NCBI RefSeq assembly: GCF_000787855.1
Contig: NZ_BBPQ01000001.1
Location: 104,371-168,370, forward strand
DNA: 64,000 nucleotides
From: Streptacidiphilus anmyonensis
Lineage (GTDB): Bacteria > Actinomycetota > Actinomycetes > Streptomycetales > Streptomycetaceae
Direction: 5' to 3'
Within the stretch, counting starts at the first letter, position 1. Each line of letters begins with the position of its first letter. A model generated the notes under the pieces. That model was not told where the DNA came from, searched no databases, and saw nothing but the letters and a program-made list of their open reading frames with translations. This document shows, in pieces, positions 57,491-64,000 of this stretch. A program made the position numbers and the translations under genes.

Positions 57491-59065
57491 TCAGGCCGCG
57501 CTCTCCTCCGGCTGCGGCAGCAGGCCGTTCTGCACGGCGAAAAGGCAGGCGGCAGCGCGTGAGGAGGCCCCGATCTTCCCGTAGATGTGCTCGATGTGGT
57601 TGCGCGCCGTCTTCGGCGAGATGACCAGGCGGGTGGCGATCTCCCGGCTCGAGCAGCCACGAGCCAGCAGCCGCAGCACGTCGATCTCACGAACGGTCAG
57701 GCCGGCCGGGCCGGGCGCGCGGTGCGACACGCGGTGACCGGCTACGGCGAGCACCGCCCCGACCGCCTGTGCGTCGAGCCGACCGGCCGCCGCGTCGGCG
57801 TTGAGCTCGACCGCCGCCTGACGGCCCGTCAATGCCTCCCGGTACGGCCGGGGCTCGATCATGGACTGGTAGGCGTCAGCCGCTCCGAGGATCCGGGCCG
57901 GGCGGGAGATCGCGGGAGCGCGCAGGGCACGTGGATAACCCGAGCCGTCGAGTCGCTCCCGGTGTTGCACGGCGATCGCCCCGAGCGGCGCCAGCATCGG
58001 CGACTGACACAGCATGCGTTCCGTCAGGTACGGCTGCATCCTGACCCGTTCCCGCTCCCCCATGCCGAGCGGACCCGGCTTGTCCCAGATCGCGTTCGAG
58101 ACGCCGAGGCGCCCCAGCCCGTGCACCAGGGCCGCCCGGCGCAGCTCCTCCGTCTCGGCCACGGTCAGGCCGAGCGTGTCGGCGGCCCCGGTGACCAGCG
58201 CGGCGACGGCGCGGGCGTGGCCGGCGGTGTAGGGCGACTTGAGGTCGACGAAGTCGGCCACGGCCACGAGCGCCTCGTCGAACTGCGCTCCGGTGAGCCA
58301 GACGCCGAGCGACGGCTCCGCGGCGATCACGGCGTCCCACGTCTGCACCGCGTCCAACCCGTCGAAGACCGCCTCCGGGCTCTGGCACAGGACGGCGACG
58401 AGCCTCGGGTCGAACTGGCCGCCCGCCCGTCGGCGGGCCAGCGCGAGGGCGGCGCCGGTGCCGCCGAGCCGGTGGGCGACCTCGGTGAACTCGGCCAGCT
58501 GGGTCAGCCGGGACGCGACCGGCACGGCCTCGCCCTTGAGCCGGCCCGGCCAACCGCGCCCGTCCCACTGCTCGTAGGAGGAGGCGACCGCCTGCTGGAC
58601 CGCCTCCGGCAGGCCGAGGCGCTGCGCCAGCAGCCTGGCCAGGGCAGCGTGACCACTGATCATCCGGTCCACCTCGCGGAAGCCGCCGAGGGTGAACTCC
58701 AGCCCCACCCGGAACCGGTGCAGTGGCGGGTTCCCCGAACCGATCAGTCGCAGCGCCGACGTCGCCGCCGCGAGGCTGCGCTGCTCGTACCGGTACTTGC
58801 CGGACTTCAGCACGATGTCGTCGCCGAACCACTTCGCCTGCTCGTGGGCGTCGGAGTGACAGCCCACGTTGACCAGCAGCGCCGTGTAGTAGACGGCGAG
58901 CCGCTCCTCCTCGCCGAGACCGATCCGCTCGGCCAACCGAAGGGCGATCAGGCACTGGCGCAGGACATGCTCCATCGGCTGACCGAAGCCGAGATCGACG
59001 CCCAGGGAGAGTGCGGCGACGAGCTCGGCCAGCCGCATCCTCGGACCGGCGTCGCTACCGCTCAC
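57491..59065 (-). CDS. Degenerate HD-GYP domain protein with C-terminal LuxR helix-turn-helix
   Basis: A 524-residue cytoplasmic protein. HD-like regions at about 30-200 and 270-420 are followed by a LuxR/GerE DNA-binding domain at about 455-515 (LTVREIDVLRLLARGCSSRE, ISPKTARNHIEHIYGKIG). In the second region the metal-binding HDIGK motif is HGLGR (ALVHGLGRLGV), so the catalytic Asp is replaced; a GYP-type HRERLDGSGYP is kept. It may bind rather than hydrolyse a cyclic dinucleotide and act as a sensor-regulator. The GTG start has TAAGGT six bases upstream. It is a single gene. Confidence 0.85.
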   Translation of the reverse strand: MSGSDAGPRMRLAELVAALSLGVDLGFGQPMEHVLRQCLIALRLAERIGLGEEERLAVYYTALLVNVGCHSDAHEQAKWFGDDIVLKSGKYRYEQRSLAAATSALRLIGSGNPPLHRFRVGLEFTLGGFREVDRMISGHAALARLLAQRLGLPEAVQQAVASSYEQWDGRGWPGRLKGEAVPVASRLTQLAEFTEVAHRLGGTGAALALARRRAGGQFDPRLVAVLCQSPEAVFDGLDAVQTWDAVIAAEPSLGVWLTGAQFDEALVAVADFVDLKSPYTAGHARAVAALVTGAADTLGLTVAETEELRRAALVHGLGRLGVSNAIWDKPGPLGMGERERVRMQPYLTERMLCQSPMLAPLGAIAVQHRERLDGSGYPRALRAPAISRPARILGAADAYQSMIEPRPYREALTGRQAAVELNADAAAGRLDAQAVGAVLAVAGHRVSHRAPGPAGLTVREIDVLRLLARGCSSREIATRLVISPKTARNHIEHIYGKIGASSRAAACLFAVQNGLLPQPEESAA

Positions 59066-59071
59066 GCATCG

Positions 59072-59077
59072 ACCTTA
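59072..59077 (-). promoter_or_regulatory. Leaderless -10 hexamer for the HD/LuxR gene
   Basis: TAAGGT-N6-GTG on the minus strand. Confidence 0.55.
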
Positions 59078-59266
59078 CGCCGGTCTCGGGCGGCCCGTCG
59101 GACGAGAAACCGCCTGGTACCCGCCCGGAACGCACCCGGAACGCCGTCGGAATCCGCCCGGTCGAGCCCTTGGAAGGCGTCCGGAAGGCACCCGGCCAAC
59201 GGACGGCACCGGATGCGGAGTACGCTCACGCCCTTGTCGGACAGGACGATTCAAGAAGGGCACCCC

Positions 59267-60037
59267 ATGTCGGTCGCCACCCCCACCCTCGCCGAACTGC
59301 GGGACGTCTGCCAGCCGCAGGCCAAACTCGGAAGCCGCAACGGCGAACACTGGGCCGGGCGCCTCTACATGCGGCGACTGTCCCTGCGGGCGACGCGGTA
59401 CCTGGTCCGCACCTCCGTCACGCCGAACTCCCTCACCTGGGCCATGGTCGTGGCCGGGGTGGGGGCCGGAGCGGCGCTGCTGATCCCGGGACTCGCCGGG
59501 CCGCTGCTGGCCGCGCTGCTGTTCCAGGCGTTCCTCTTCTTCGACTGTGTGGACGGCGAAGTGGCGCGCTGGAAGCGTCAGTTCAGTCCGGTCGGCGTCT
59601 ACGTCGACCGGCTCGGCGCCTACCTGGCCGACGCTGCGCTGCTGGTCGGCGCGGGATTCCGGGTGGCCGAGAACGCGTCCGTCGCGTGGGCGTCCGTCGG
59701 GCTGGCCGCGGCGCTCGGCATCGTCCTGCTCAAGGCGTCCACGGACCTCGTCGACGTCGCCCGCATCCGCAGCGGGCTCGAGGCGGTGACCGAGGAGGCC
59801 ACCGAGGTGCGCTCGGCACGTGTGAACTCGGTCCGGCGACTGGCGGCCGCGTTCAAGGTTCACAGGATCGCCAACGGCATCGAGGCGTCGCTGCTCTTCC
59901 TCGTCGCGGCGCTGGTCGAGCTGGGCACGGGCGGCCACGCGCCGACCGAGTGGGCCGTGGCCGCGGTCGCGGTCGTCGCATGGCTGATGGTGCCCGCGCA
60001 CCTCGTCTCGATCCTGTCCTCGTCCCGCCTGCGCTGA
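59267..60037 (+). CDS. CDP-alcohol phosphatidyltransferase family protein
   Basis: A 256-residue inner-membrane enzyme of phospholipid or related headgroup transfer. The motif is FDCVDGEVARWKRQFSP then VGVYVDRLGAY; the first three Asp residues of DxxDGxxAR..GxxxDxxxD are present, but the fourth position is Ala. About six membrane segments follow (LTWAMVVAGVGAGAALLIPG, ALGIVLLKASTDLVDVA, GIEASLLFLVAALVELG). The ATG at 59267 is preceded by AAGAAGGG. The unusual fourth position leaves activity and substrate uncertain. Confidence 0.85.
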   Translation: MSVATPTLAELRDVCQPQAKLGSRNGEHWAGRLYMRRLSLRATRYLVRTSVTPNSLTWAMVVAGVGAGAALLIPGLAGPLLAALLFQAFLFFDCVDGEVARWKRQFSPVGVYVDRLGAYLADAALLVGAGFRVAENASVAWASVGLAAALGIVLLKASTDLVDVARIRSGLEAVTEEATEVRSARVNSVRRLAAAFKVHRIANGIEASLLFLVAALVELGTGGHAPTEWAVAAVAVVAWLMVPAHLVSILSSSRLR

Positions 60038-60130
60038 GCCCCTCGCGTCGGGGACCTTCGCCTCGCTCGGGCCGGGCCCCGGGCCCGGGCCCTCGGCCAG
60101 GCGCTCGGCCAGGCGCTCAGGCCGGGCTGC

Positions 60131-60763
60131 TCAGGCGGCGGCGACCGCCGCCGAGGACGCCTCCCAGGCGAAGCCGTCGGGGTCGGTGAACGGCCCGGCG
60201 GCACCACGGACCGCGATCCGGTGCGAGCCGCTGCCCTCCGGGTCGACGCCGGCGTCCTTGGCCAGGGCGCGGCGACGGTAGAGCGCGAGTTTGACGGGGC
60301 CGGAGTCGCCCGCGAACTCGACGTACATGCGCCCGAAGCTCTTGCCCACCGCGAGGCCCCGGTCGACGTAGAACCGCTTGCTCGCGACCACGTCGGAGAC
60401 GCCGAGCAGCAGCACGATCGAGTCGACGTTCCGGGTGGCCGGGCCGCTGTCCTTCTTCGCGGAGGTGGCCATCTTCCAGATGGTCCCGTCCGGGGCCTGG
60501 ACGACGCCGCCGTAGCCCCAGAGCGACTTCGTGACGGGCTTGAGCGGGGTGGCCCCGGCGGCCACGGCCGCGTCGAAGAGGGCACGGACGTCGGCCGGCT
60601 GGGCCGCGACGAGCGAGAGTGTGAACCCGCGGAAGCCGTTCGTCGCCTCCTCCGAGGCGCGCAGCCGCAGCCGGTCGTCGTCCAGGCCGAAGGCGTCGGC
60701 GTAGAAGCGGGCCGCGGCCGCGGGGTCGGCCACGTCGAGGGTGATGGATTCGATGGAGGTCAT
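60131..60763 (-). CDS. VOC family (glyoxalase-like) protein
   Basis: A 210-residue protein with two beta-alpha-beta-beta-beta repeats of the vicinal oxygen chelate fold: SIESITLDVADPAAAARFYA at the start and NVDSIVLLLGVSDVVASKRF in the second half, each ending in a DP(D)G(F/T) segment (QAPDGTIWKM, TDPDGFAWEA). Function not determined. The ATG at 60763 has TAGCGT seven bases upstream, giving a leaderless start; two in-frame starts six and nine bases earlier are possible. Confidence 0.85.
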   Translation of the reverse strand: MTSIESITLDVADPAAAARFYADAFGLDDDRLRLRASEEATNGFRGFTLSLVAAQPADVRALFDAAVAAGATPLKPVTKSLWGYGGVVQAPDGTIWKMATSAKKDSGPATRNVDSIVLLLGVSDVVASKRFYVDRGLAVGKSFGRMYVEFAGDSGPVKLALYRRRALAKDAGVDPEGSGSHRIAVRGAAGPFTDPDGFAWEASSAAVAAA

Positions 60764-60826
60764 GTCCATCACGCTAGTGACGGCACCGGTCGCCGGGCTT
60801 CTCGAAACCTGCTCGATCGCGCCGTC

Positions 60827-61795
60827 TCAGCGTTCGCGGCCGCGGGGCTTCAGACGCAGCGCGGGCAACTCGGGGGCCGGGATGGGCGCGCCGTCGTAGC
60901 CGTGCACCTCGCCGAAGCGGTCACCCGTCATCCAGGCCTCGCGCGCCTCGGCGATCTCCTCGTGGGTGCGGCCGACGAAGTTCCACCACATGACGAGCTT
61001 CTCGGCGAAGGGCTCGCCGCCCAGCAGCATCAGCTGGGCCGGGCCGTCGTCGGCGCGCAGCGGGAGTTCGCGGCGGCCGCAGCCGAGATAGAGGAGGGAG
61101 CCGACCTCGACGCGCACGCCGTCGACGGTCGCGGCGCCGCTCATGGCGAGGGCGGCGTACTCGAAGTCCGGGTGGAGCGGCAGCCGGGCCTCCGCGCCCA
61201 CGGCCAGCGAGAGGTCGGCGCCGACCAGCGGCGTGTAGGTGCGGCCCGGGGACGCGGCGCCGTCGAGGCTGCCGAGGATGACCGTCGCGTCGACGCCCTG
61301 GCCCTGCACGCGCGGCAGCTCGGGGTGGTGCTCGAAGGTGGGCTCGGTGAACCGGTGCTCGTCGGGGAGCGCGACCCACAGTTGCGCGCCGTGCAGCCAC
61401 TTGCCGTGCGAGCGCGGCGACTGCTCGGAGTGGGAGATGGCGCGGCCGGACGTCATCAGGCCGAGCTGACGCGGGCGGATCGTCTGGAGGGTGCCGAGGC
61501 TGTCGCGGTGCTCGACGAAGCCGTCGTGGAGCCAGCTCACCGTCTGCAGACCCATGTGCGGGTGCGGTGCGACCTGCATGCCGGGCTCCCGCTCGATGTC
61601 GTCGGGGCCGTACTGGTCGACGAAGCACCAGGCGCCCACCATCCGTCGGCCCAGGTTGGGCAGCAGGCGCCGGACGAGGGTGCTCTCGCCCAGCTGCACC
61701 TCGCGCCCGGTCAGGAGCTGGCGGACCGGCTCGGCGGAGACGTCCTCGCGGCCGCCGCACACGCTCGGCTGGGGCTTCAGGTCCAGATTGCTCAT
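60827..61795 (-). CDS. Pirin family protein
   Basis: A 322-residue bicupin. The N-terminal cupin has the iron-binding HPHMGLQTVSW and EHRDSLG, and the pirin-specific MTSGRAISHSEQSP follows. The C-terminal cupin ends GGEPFAEKLVMWWNFVGRTH. Some bacterial pirins are quercetinases or redox sensors; activity here is unknown. TACCCT lies seven bases before the ATG. Confidence 0.92.
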   Translation of the reverse strand: MSNLDLKPQPSVCGGREDVSAEPVRQLLTGREVQLGESTLVRRLLPNLGRRMVGAWCFVDQYGPDDIEREPGMQVAPHPHMGLQTVSWLHDGFVEHRDSLGTLQTIRPRQLGLMTSGRAISHSEQSPRSHGKWLHGAQLWVALPDEHRFTEPTFEHHPELPRVQGQGVDATVILGSLDGAASPGRTYTPLVGADLSLAVGAEARLPLHPDFEYAALAMSGAATVDGVRVEVGSLLYLGCGRRELPLRADDGPAQLMLLGGEPFAEKLVMWWNFVGRTHEEIAEAREAWMTGDRFGEVHGYDGAPIPAPELPALRLKPRGRER

Positions 61796-61832
61796 GCCCG
61801 CCAGGGTATGCCGCGACAGACCCGGCCGGGGA

Positions 61833-62753
61833 TCACACGCCGGGACTGTTCACACTTCCCAGCACCCGGACCGGGAGTTCACACACGGCGTCCCGCAACG
61901 AGTCGGCGAAGCGCCGGTACTCGGCGGTCCTGGGTGAGGAGGGGCGGTGGGCGAGGCCCACGCGTCGGCCGGGCGCCGGGTCCGCGAAGCGGGTGACCGA
62001 CAGGCTTGAGGCCCGCCCGGCCTCGACGGGCACGGCGGTCGCGGGCAGCAGCGTCACCCCGAGGCCGCCCGCGACCAGCTGGACCAGCGTGGACAGGCCC
62101 GCCGCCCGGGTCGCCCCGGGATCGGCACCCACCTCACGACACAGGTCGAGCGCCTGGTCCCGCAGGCAGTGGCCCTCCTCCAGCAGCAGGACGTCCAGGT
62201 CGAGCAGCACGTCGCGCGGCACGTCCCCGCGGTCGGCGAGCTCGTGGTCGGGCGGGGTGACCAGGACGAAGTCCTCGTCGTAGAGCGGGATGTCGACCAG
62301 CCCGGAGCCCGCCGGGAGGGCGAGCAGCAGCAGGTCGAGCCGGCCGGCGGCGAGACCGTCCAGCAACTGGTGCGTGCGCTCCTCGTGCACGTGCAGCTCC
62401 AGGTCCGGGTACCGGTCGCGGGCCAGCCGGAGCACCGTGGGCAGCAGATAGGGTGCGATGGTCGGGATCACCCCGAGGTGCAGCGGCCCGGTGAACGGCC
62501 GCCTGGAGGCTTCGACCTCCTCGGTCAGCGCGTGCAGCGCGCCGAGCACGGACCGGGCGTGCGTCGCGACGCGCTCCCCCACCGGCGTCAGCAGCACCTT
62601 GCGTGTCGTCCGCTCGACCAACCGGACGTCGAGCGAGTCCTCGAGCGCGGCGACGGCGCCGGACAGCGCCGGCTGGCTCATCCGCAGCGCGGCGGCCGCC
62701 TCCCGGAAGTGCAGATGCTCCGCGACGGCCACGAAGGCCCGGAGCTGGGACAC
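61833..62753 (-). CDS. oxyR: LysR family peroxide sensor OxyR
   Basis: A 306-residue LysR regulator. The HTH is LHFREAAAALRMSQPALSGA. The redox pair of OxyR is recognisable in GHCLRDQALDLC (equivalents of Cys199 and Cys208 of E. coli). It is divergent from ahpC-ahpD, the expected target. GTG at 62753 is the only standard start in frame after an upstream stop, yet it has no ribosome site. A strong GGAGG lies at 62795-62799, five bases before an in-frame ATC. The true start may thus be noncanonical. Confidence 0.92.
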   Translation of the reverse strand: MSQLRAFVAVAEHLHFREAAAALRMSQPALSGAVAALEDSLDVRLVERTTRKVLLTPVGERVATHARSVLGALHALTEEVEASRRPFTGPLHLGVIPTIAPYLLPTVLRLARDRYPDLELHVHEERTHQLLDGLAAGRLDLLLLALPAGSGLVDIPLYDEDFVLVTPPDHELADRGDVPRDVLLDLDVLLLEEGHCLRDQALDLCREVGADPGATRAAGLSTLVQLVAGGLGVTLLPATAVPVEAGRASSLSVTRFADPAPGRRVGLAHRPSSPRTAEYRRFADSLRDAVCELPVRVLGSVNSPGV

Positions 62754-62784
62754 AGTGGGCGGGCGGCCGGTGGTGCGGGGCTTA

Positions 62785-62805
62785 TTGATAACTTCCTCCG
62801 ATCAA
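62785..62805. promoter_or_regulatory. Dyad in the oxyR-ahpC intergenic region
   Basis: TTGAT-N11-ATCAA in the divergent region 62754-62896, a LysR-type arrangement (T-N11-A). OxyR binding is inferred from context. It overlaps the GGAGG of oxyR. Confidence 0.45.
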
Positions 62806-62896
62806 CTCCTTCGATTCTAGCTATTTCACTGATCAATGTCCGACATGCGAGATTGACGGGGCACCAACCACGACCGGTTCACGGAGGACAACCCTC

Positions 62897-63451
62897 ATGC
62901 TCACCATCGGTGACCAGTTCCCCGCCTTCAAGCTCAACGCCGTCGTCGGCCCCTCCGCCGACAAGCTGGAGTTCAAGGAGATCTCCGGCGACGACCAGAA
63001 GGGCTGGAAGGTCGTCTTCTTCTGGCCGATGGACTTCACCTTCGTGTGCCCCACCGAGATCGCCGCGTTCGGCAAGCTGAACGAGGAGTTCGCGGACCGC
63101 GACGCGCAGATCCTCGGCGTCTCCGGCGACTCCGAGTTCGTGCACCACGCCTGGCGCCGTGACCACAAGGACCTGGCCGAGCTGCCCTTCCCGATGCTGG
63201 CCGACATCAAGCACGAGCTGATGAGCGCCTGCGGCGTCGAGAACCCGGACGGCACCGCCCAGCGCGCCGTCTTCATCGTGGACCCGAACAACGAGATCCA
63301 GTTCGTGATGGTCACCGCCGGCTCCGTGGGCCGCAACCCCAAGGAGGTCCTGCGGGTCCTCGACGCGCTCCAGACCGACGAGCTGTGCCCGTGCAACTGG
63401 AACAAGGGCGAGGCGACGCTGGACGCGGACGCGCTGCTCGCGGGCGAGTGA
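62897..63451 (+). CDS. ahpC: Alkyl hydroperoxide reductase peroxiredoxin AhpC
   Basis: A 184-residue 2-Cys peroxiredoxin reducing H2O2 and organic peroxides. The peroxidatic Cys is in DFTFVCPTEIAAFG, the resolving Cys in ELCPCNWNKGE. An ATG at 62897 follows GGAGGA. It is the first gene of ahpC-ahpD and faces oxyR. AhpD follows after 9 bp and recycles it, as in actinobacteria without AhpF. Confidence 0.97.
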   Translation: MLTIGDQFPAFKLNAVVGPSADKLEFKEISGDDQKGWKVVFFWPMDFTFVCPTEIAAFGKLNEEFADRDAQILGVSGDSEFVHHAWRRDHKDLAELPFPMLADIKHELMSACGVENPDGTAQRAVFIVDPNNEIQFVMVTAGSVGRNPKEVLRVLDALQTDELCPCNWNKGEATLDADALLAGE

Positions 63452-63460
63452 GCTGACCGC

Positions 63461-63991
63461 ATGGCACTCGACGAACTGAAGGCGGCTCTGCCGGAGTACG
63501 CCAAGGACCTCAAGCTCAACCTGGGCTCGGTCATCGGCAACAGCGACCTGCCGCAGCAGCAGCTCTGGGGCACCGTCCTCGCCTGCGCGATCGCCTCGCG
63601 CAGCGAGCGGGTCCTCAAGGAGCTGGAGCCGGAGGCCCGCGCCAACCTCAAGCCCGAGGCGTACGACGCGGCGAAGGCCGCGGCGGCGATCATGGCGATG
63701 AACAACGTCTACTACCGGACGCTGCACCTGCTCTCCGACAAGGAGTACGGGACCATGCGCGCCGGCCTGCGGATGAACGTCATCGGCAACCCCGGCGTGG
63801 AGAAGGTGGACTTCGAGCTCTGGTCGCTGGCGGTCTCGGCGATCAACGGCTGCGGCCAGTGCCTCGACTCCCACGAGCAGGTGCTGCGCAAGGCGGGCGT
63901 TGACCGCGAGGTCATCCAGTCCGCGCTCAAGATCGCCGCGGTCGTCCAGGCCGTCGGCGTCACCCTCGAGACCGAGGGCCGCCTGGCCTGA
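63461..63991 (+). CDS. ahpD: Alkyl hydroperoxidase AhpD
   Basis: A 176-residue helical protein that reduces AhpC through lipoamide-linked electrons. The catalytic CxxC is in [19 protein letters not shown], with the following His and an upstream Glu conserved. It starts [20 protein letters not shown], 9 bp after ahpC, and ends just before the window edge. Confidence 0.96.
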   Translation: MALDELKAALPEYAKDLKLNLGSVIGNSDLPQQQLWGTVLACAIASRSERVLKELEPEARANLKPEAYDAAKAAAAIMAMNNVYYRTLHLLSDKEYGTMRAGLRMNVIGNPGVEKVDFELWSLAVSAINGCGQCLDSHEQVLRKAGVDREVIQSALKIAAVVQAVGVTLETEGRLA

Positions 63992-64000
63992 GGCCGGCAA

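Overview
The window is GC-rich DNA with Streptomyces-type gene content: WhiB-like protein, AfsR-type NB-ARC regulator, SpoIIE-type phosphatases, DUF4097/DUF4245/DUF6542/DUF1707 genes, and many leaderless promoters of the form TANNNT-N6/7-start. It is most likely the chromosome of a Streptomycetaceae member; genus and species cannot be decided by eye. No rRNA, tRNA, phage, transposase or CRISPR array was seen.

Layout. 1-12928: two peptide/nickel-type ABC transporters (one cut by the window edge, the second a complete five-gene operon) around an AfsR-like XRE/NB-ARC/TPR regulator. A nonsense-mutated copy of that regulator's N-terminus, with its upstream block, lies 2.5 kb away. 13288-20132: typA, a membrane/TPR-like protein, a ribbon-helix-helix protein with a DUF4097 partner, and an orphan substrate-binding lipoprotein. 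20371-24286: a small protein followed by a three-gene succinate dehydrogenase/fumarate reductase operon. 24409-29929: two related PAS-GAF-SpoIIE-HATPase signalling proteins. 30376-34479: Nudix and RpiB-like genes, then a TetR repressor divergent from an MMPL exporter across a perfect dyad.

34594-50516 is a housekeeping block whose order recalls other actinobacteria: ychF, ppgK, ispH, xseA, xseB, DUF4245, glpX, WhiB-like, class I fumarase, class II fumarase. It is interrupted by a YefM-YoeB toxin-antitoxin unit between two copies of the ychF 3' end, an APC permease, a GNAT gene splitting xseA from xseB, and a RutE-like nitroreductase. 50600-63991 is more variable: GH18 chitinase with a DasR-like site, a TPR gene broken by one amber codon, a 24-residue leader peptide before a 2OG-Fe(II) oxygenase, MgtC, an ArsR repressor with a His-rich metal transporter, a methyltransferase, a degenerate HD-GYP/LuxR fusion, a CDP-alcohol phosphatidyltransferase, VOC and pirin proteins, and the oxyR / ahpC-ahpD peroxide defence locus.

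Central metabolism links several blocks: the succinate dehydrogenase, both fumarases, glpX and polyphosphate glucokinase act in the TCA cycle and sugar-phosphate metabolism. The most unusual points are regulatory or evolutionary: the decayed regulator copy with preserved spacing, the toxin-antitoxin unit between ychF ends, the leader peptide, the ArsR/metal-transporter promoter geometry, and repeated small duplications of gene 3' ends. No clearly new multi-gene system was found; the best candidates are the RHH-DUF4097 pair and the HD-GYP/LuxR protein.
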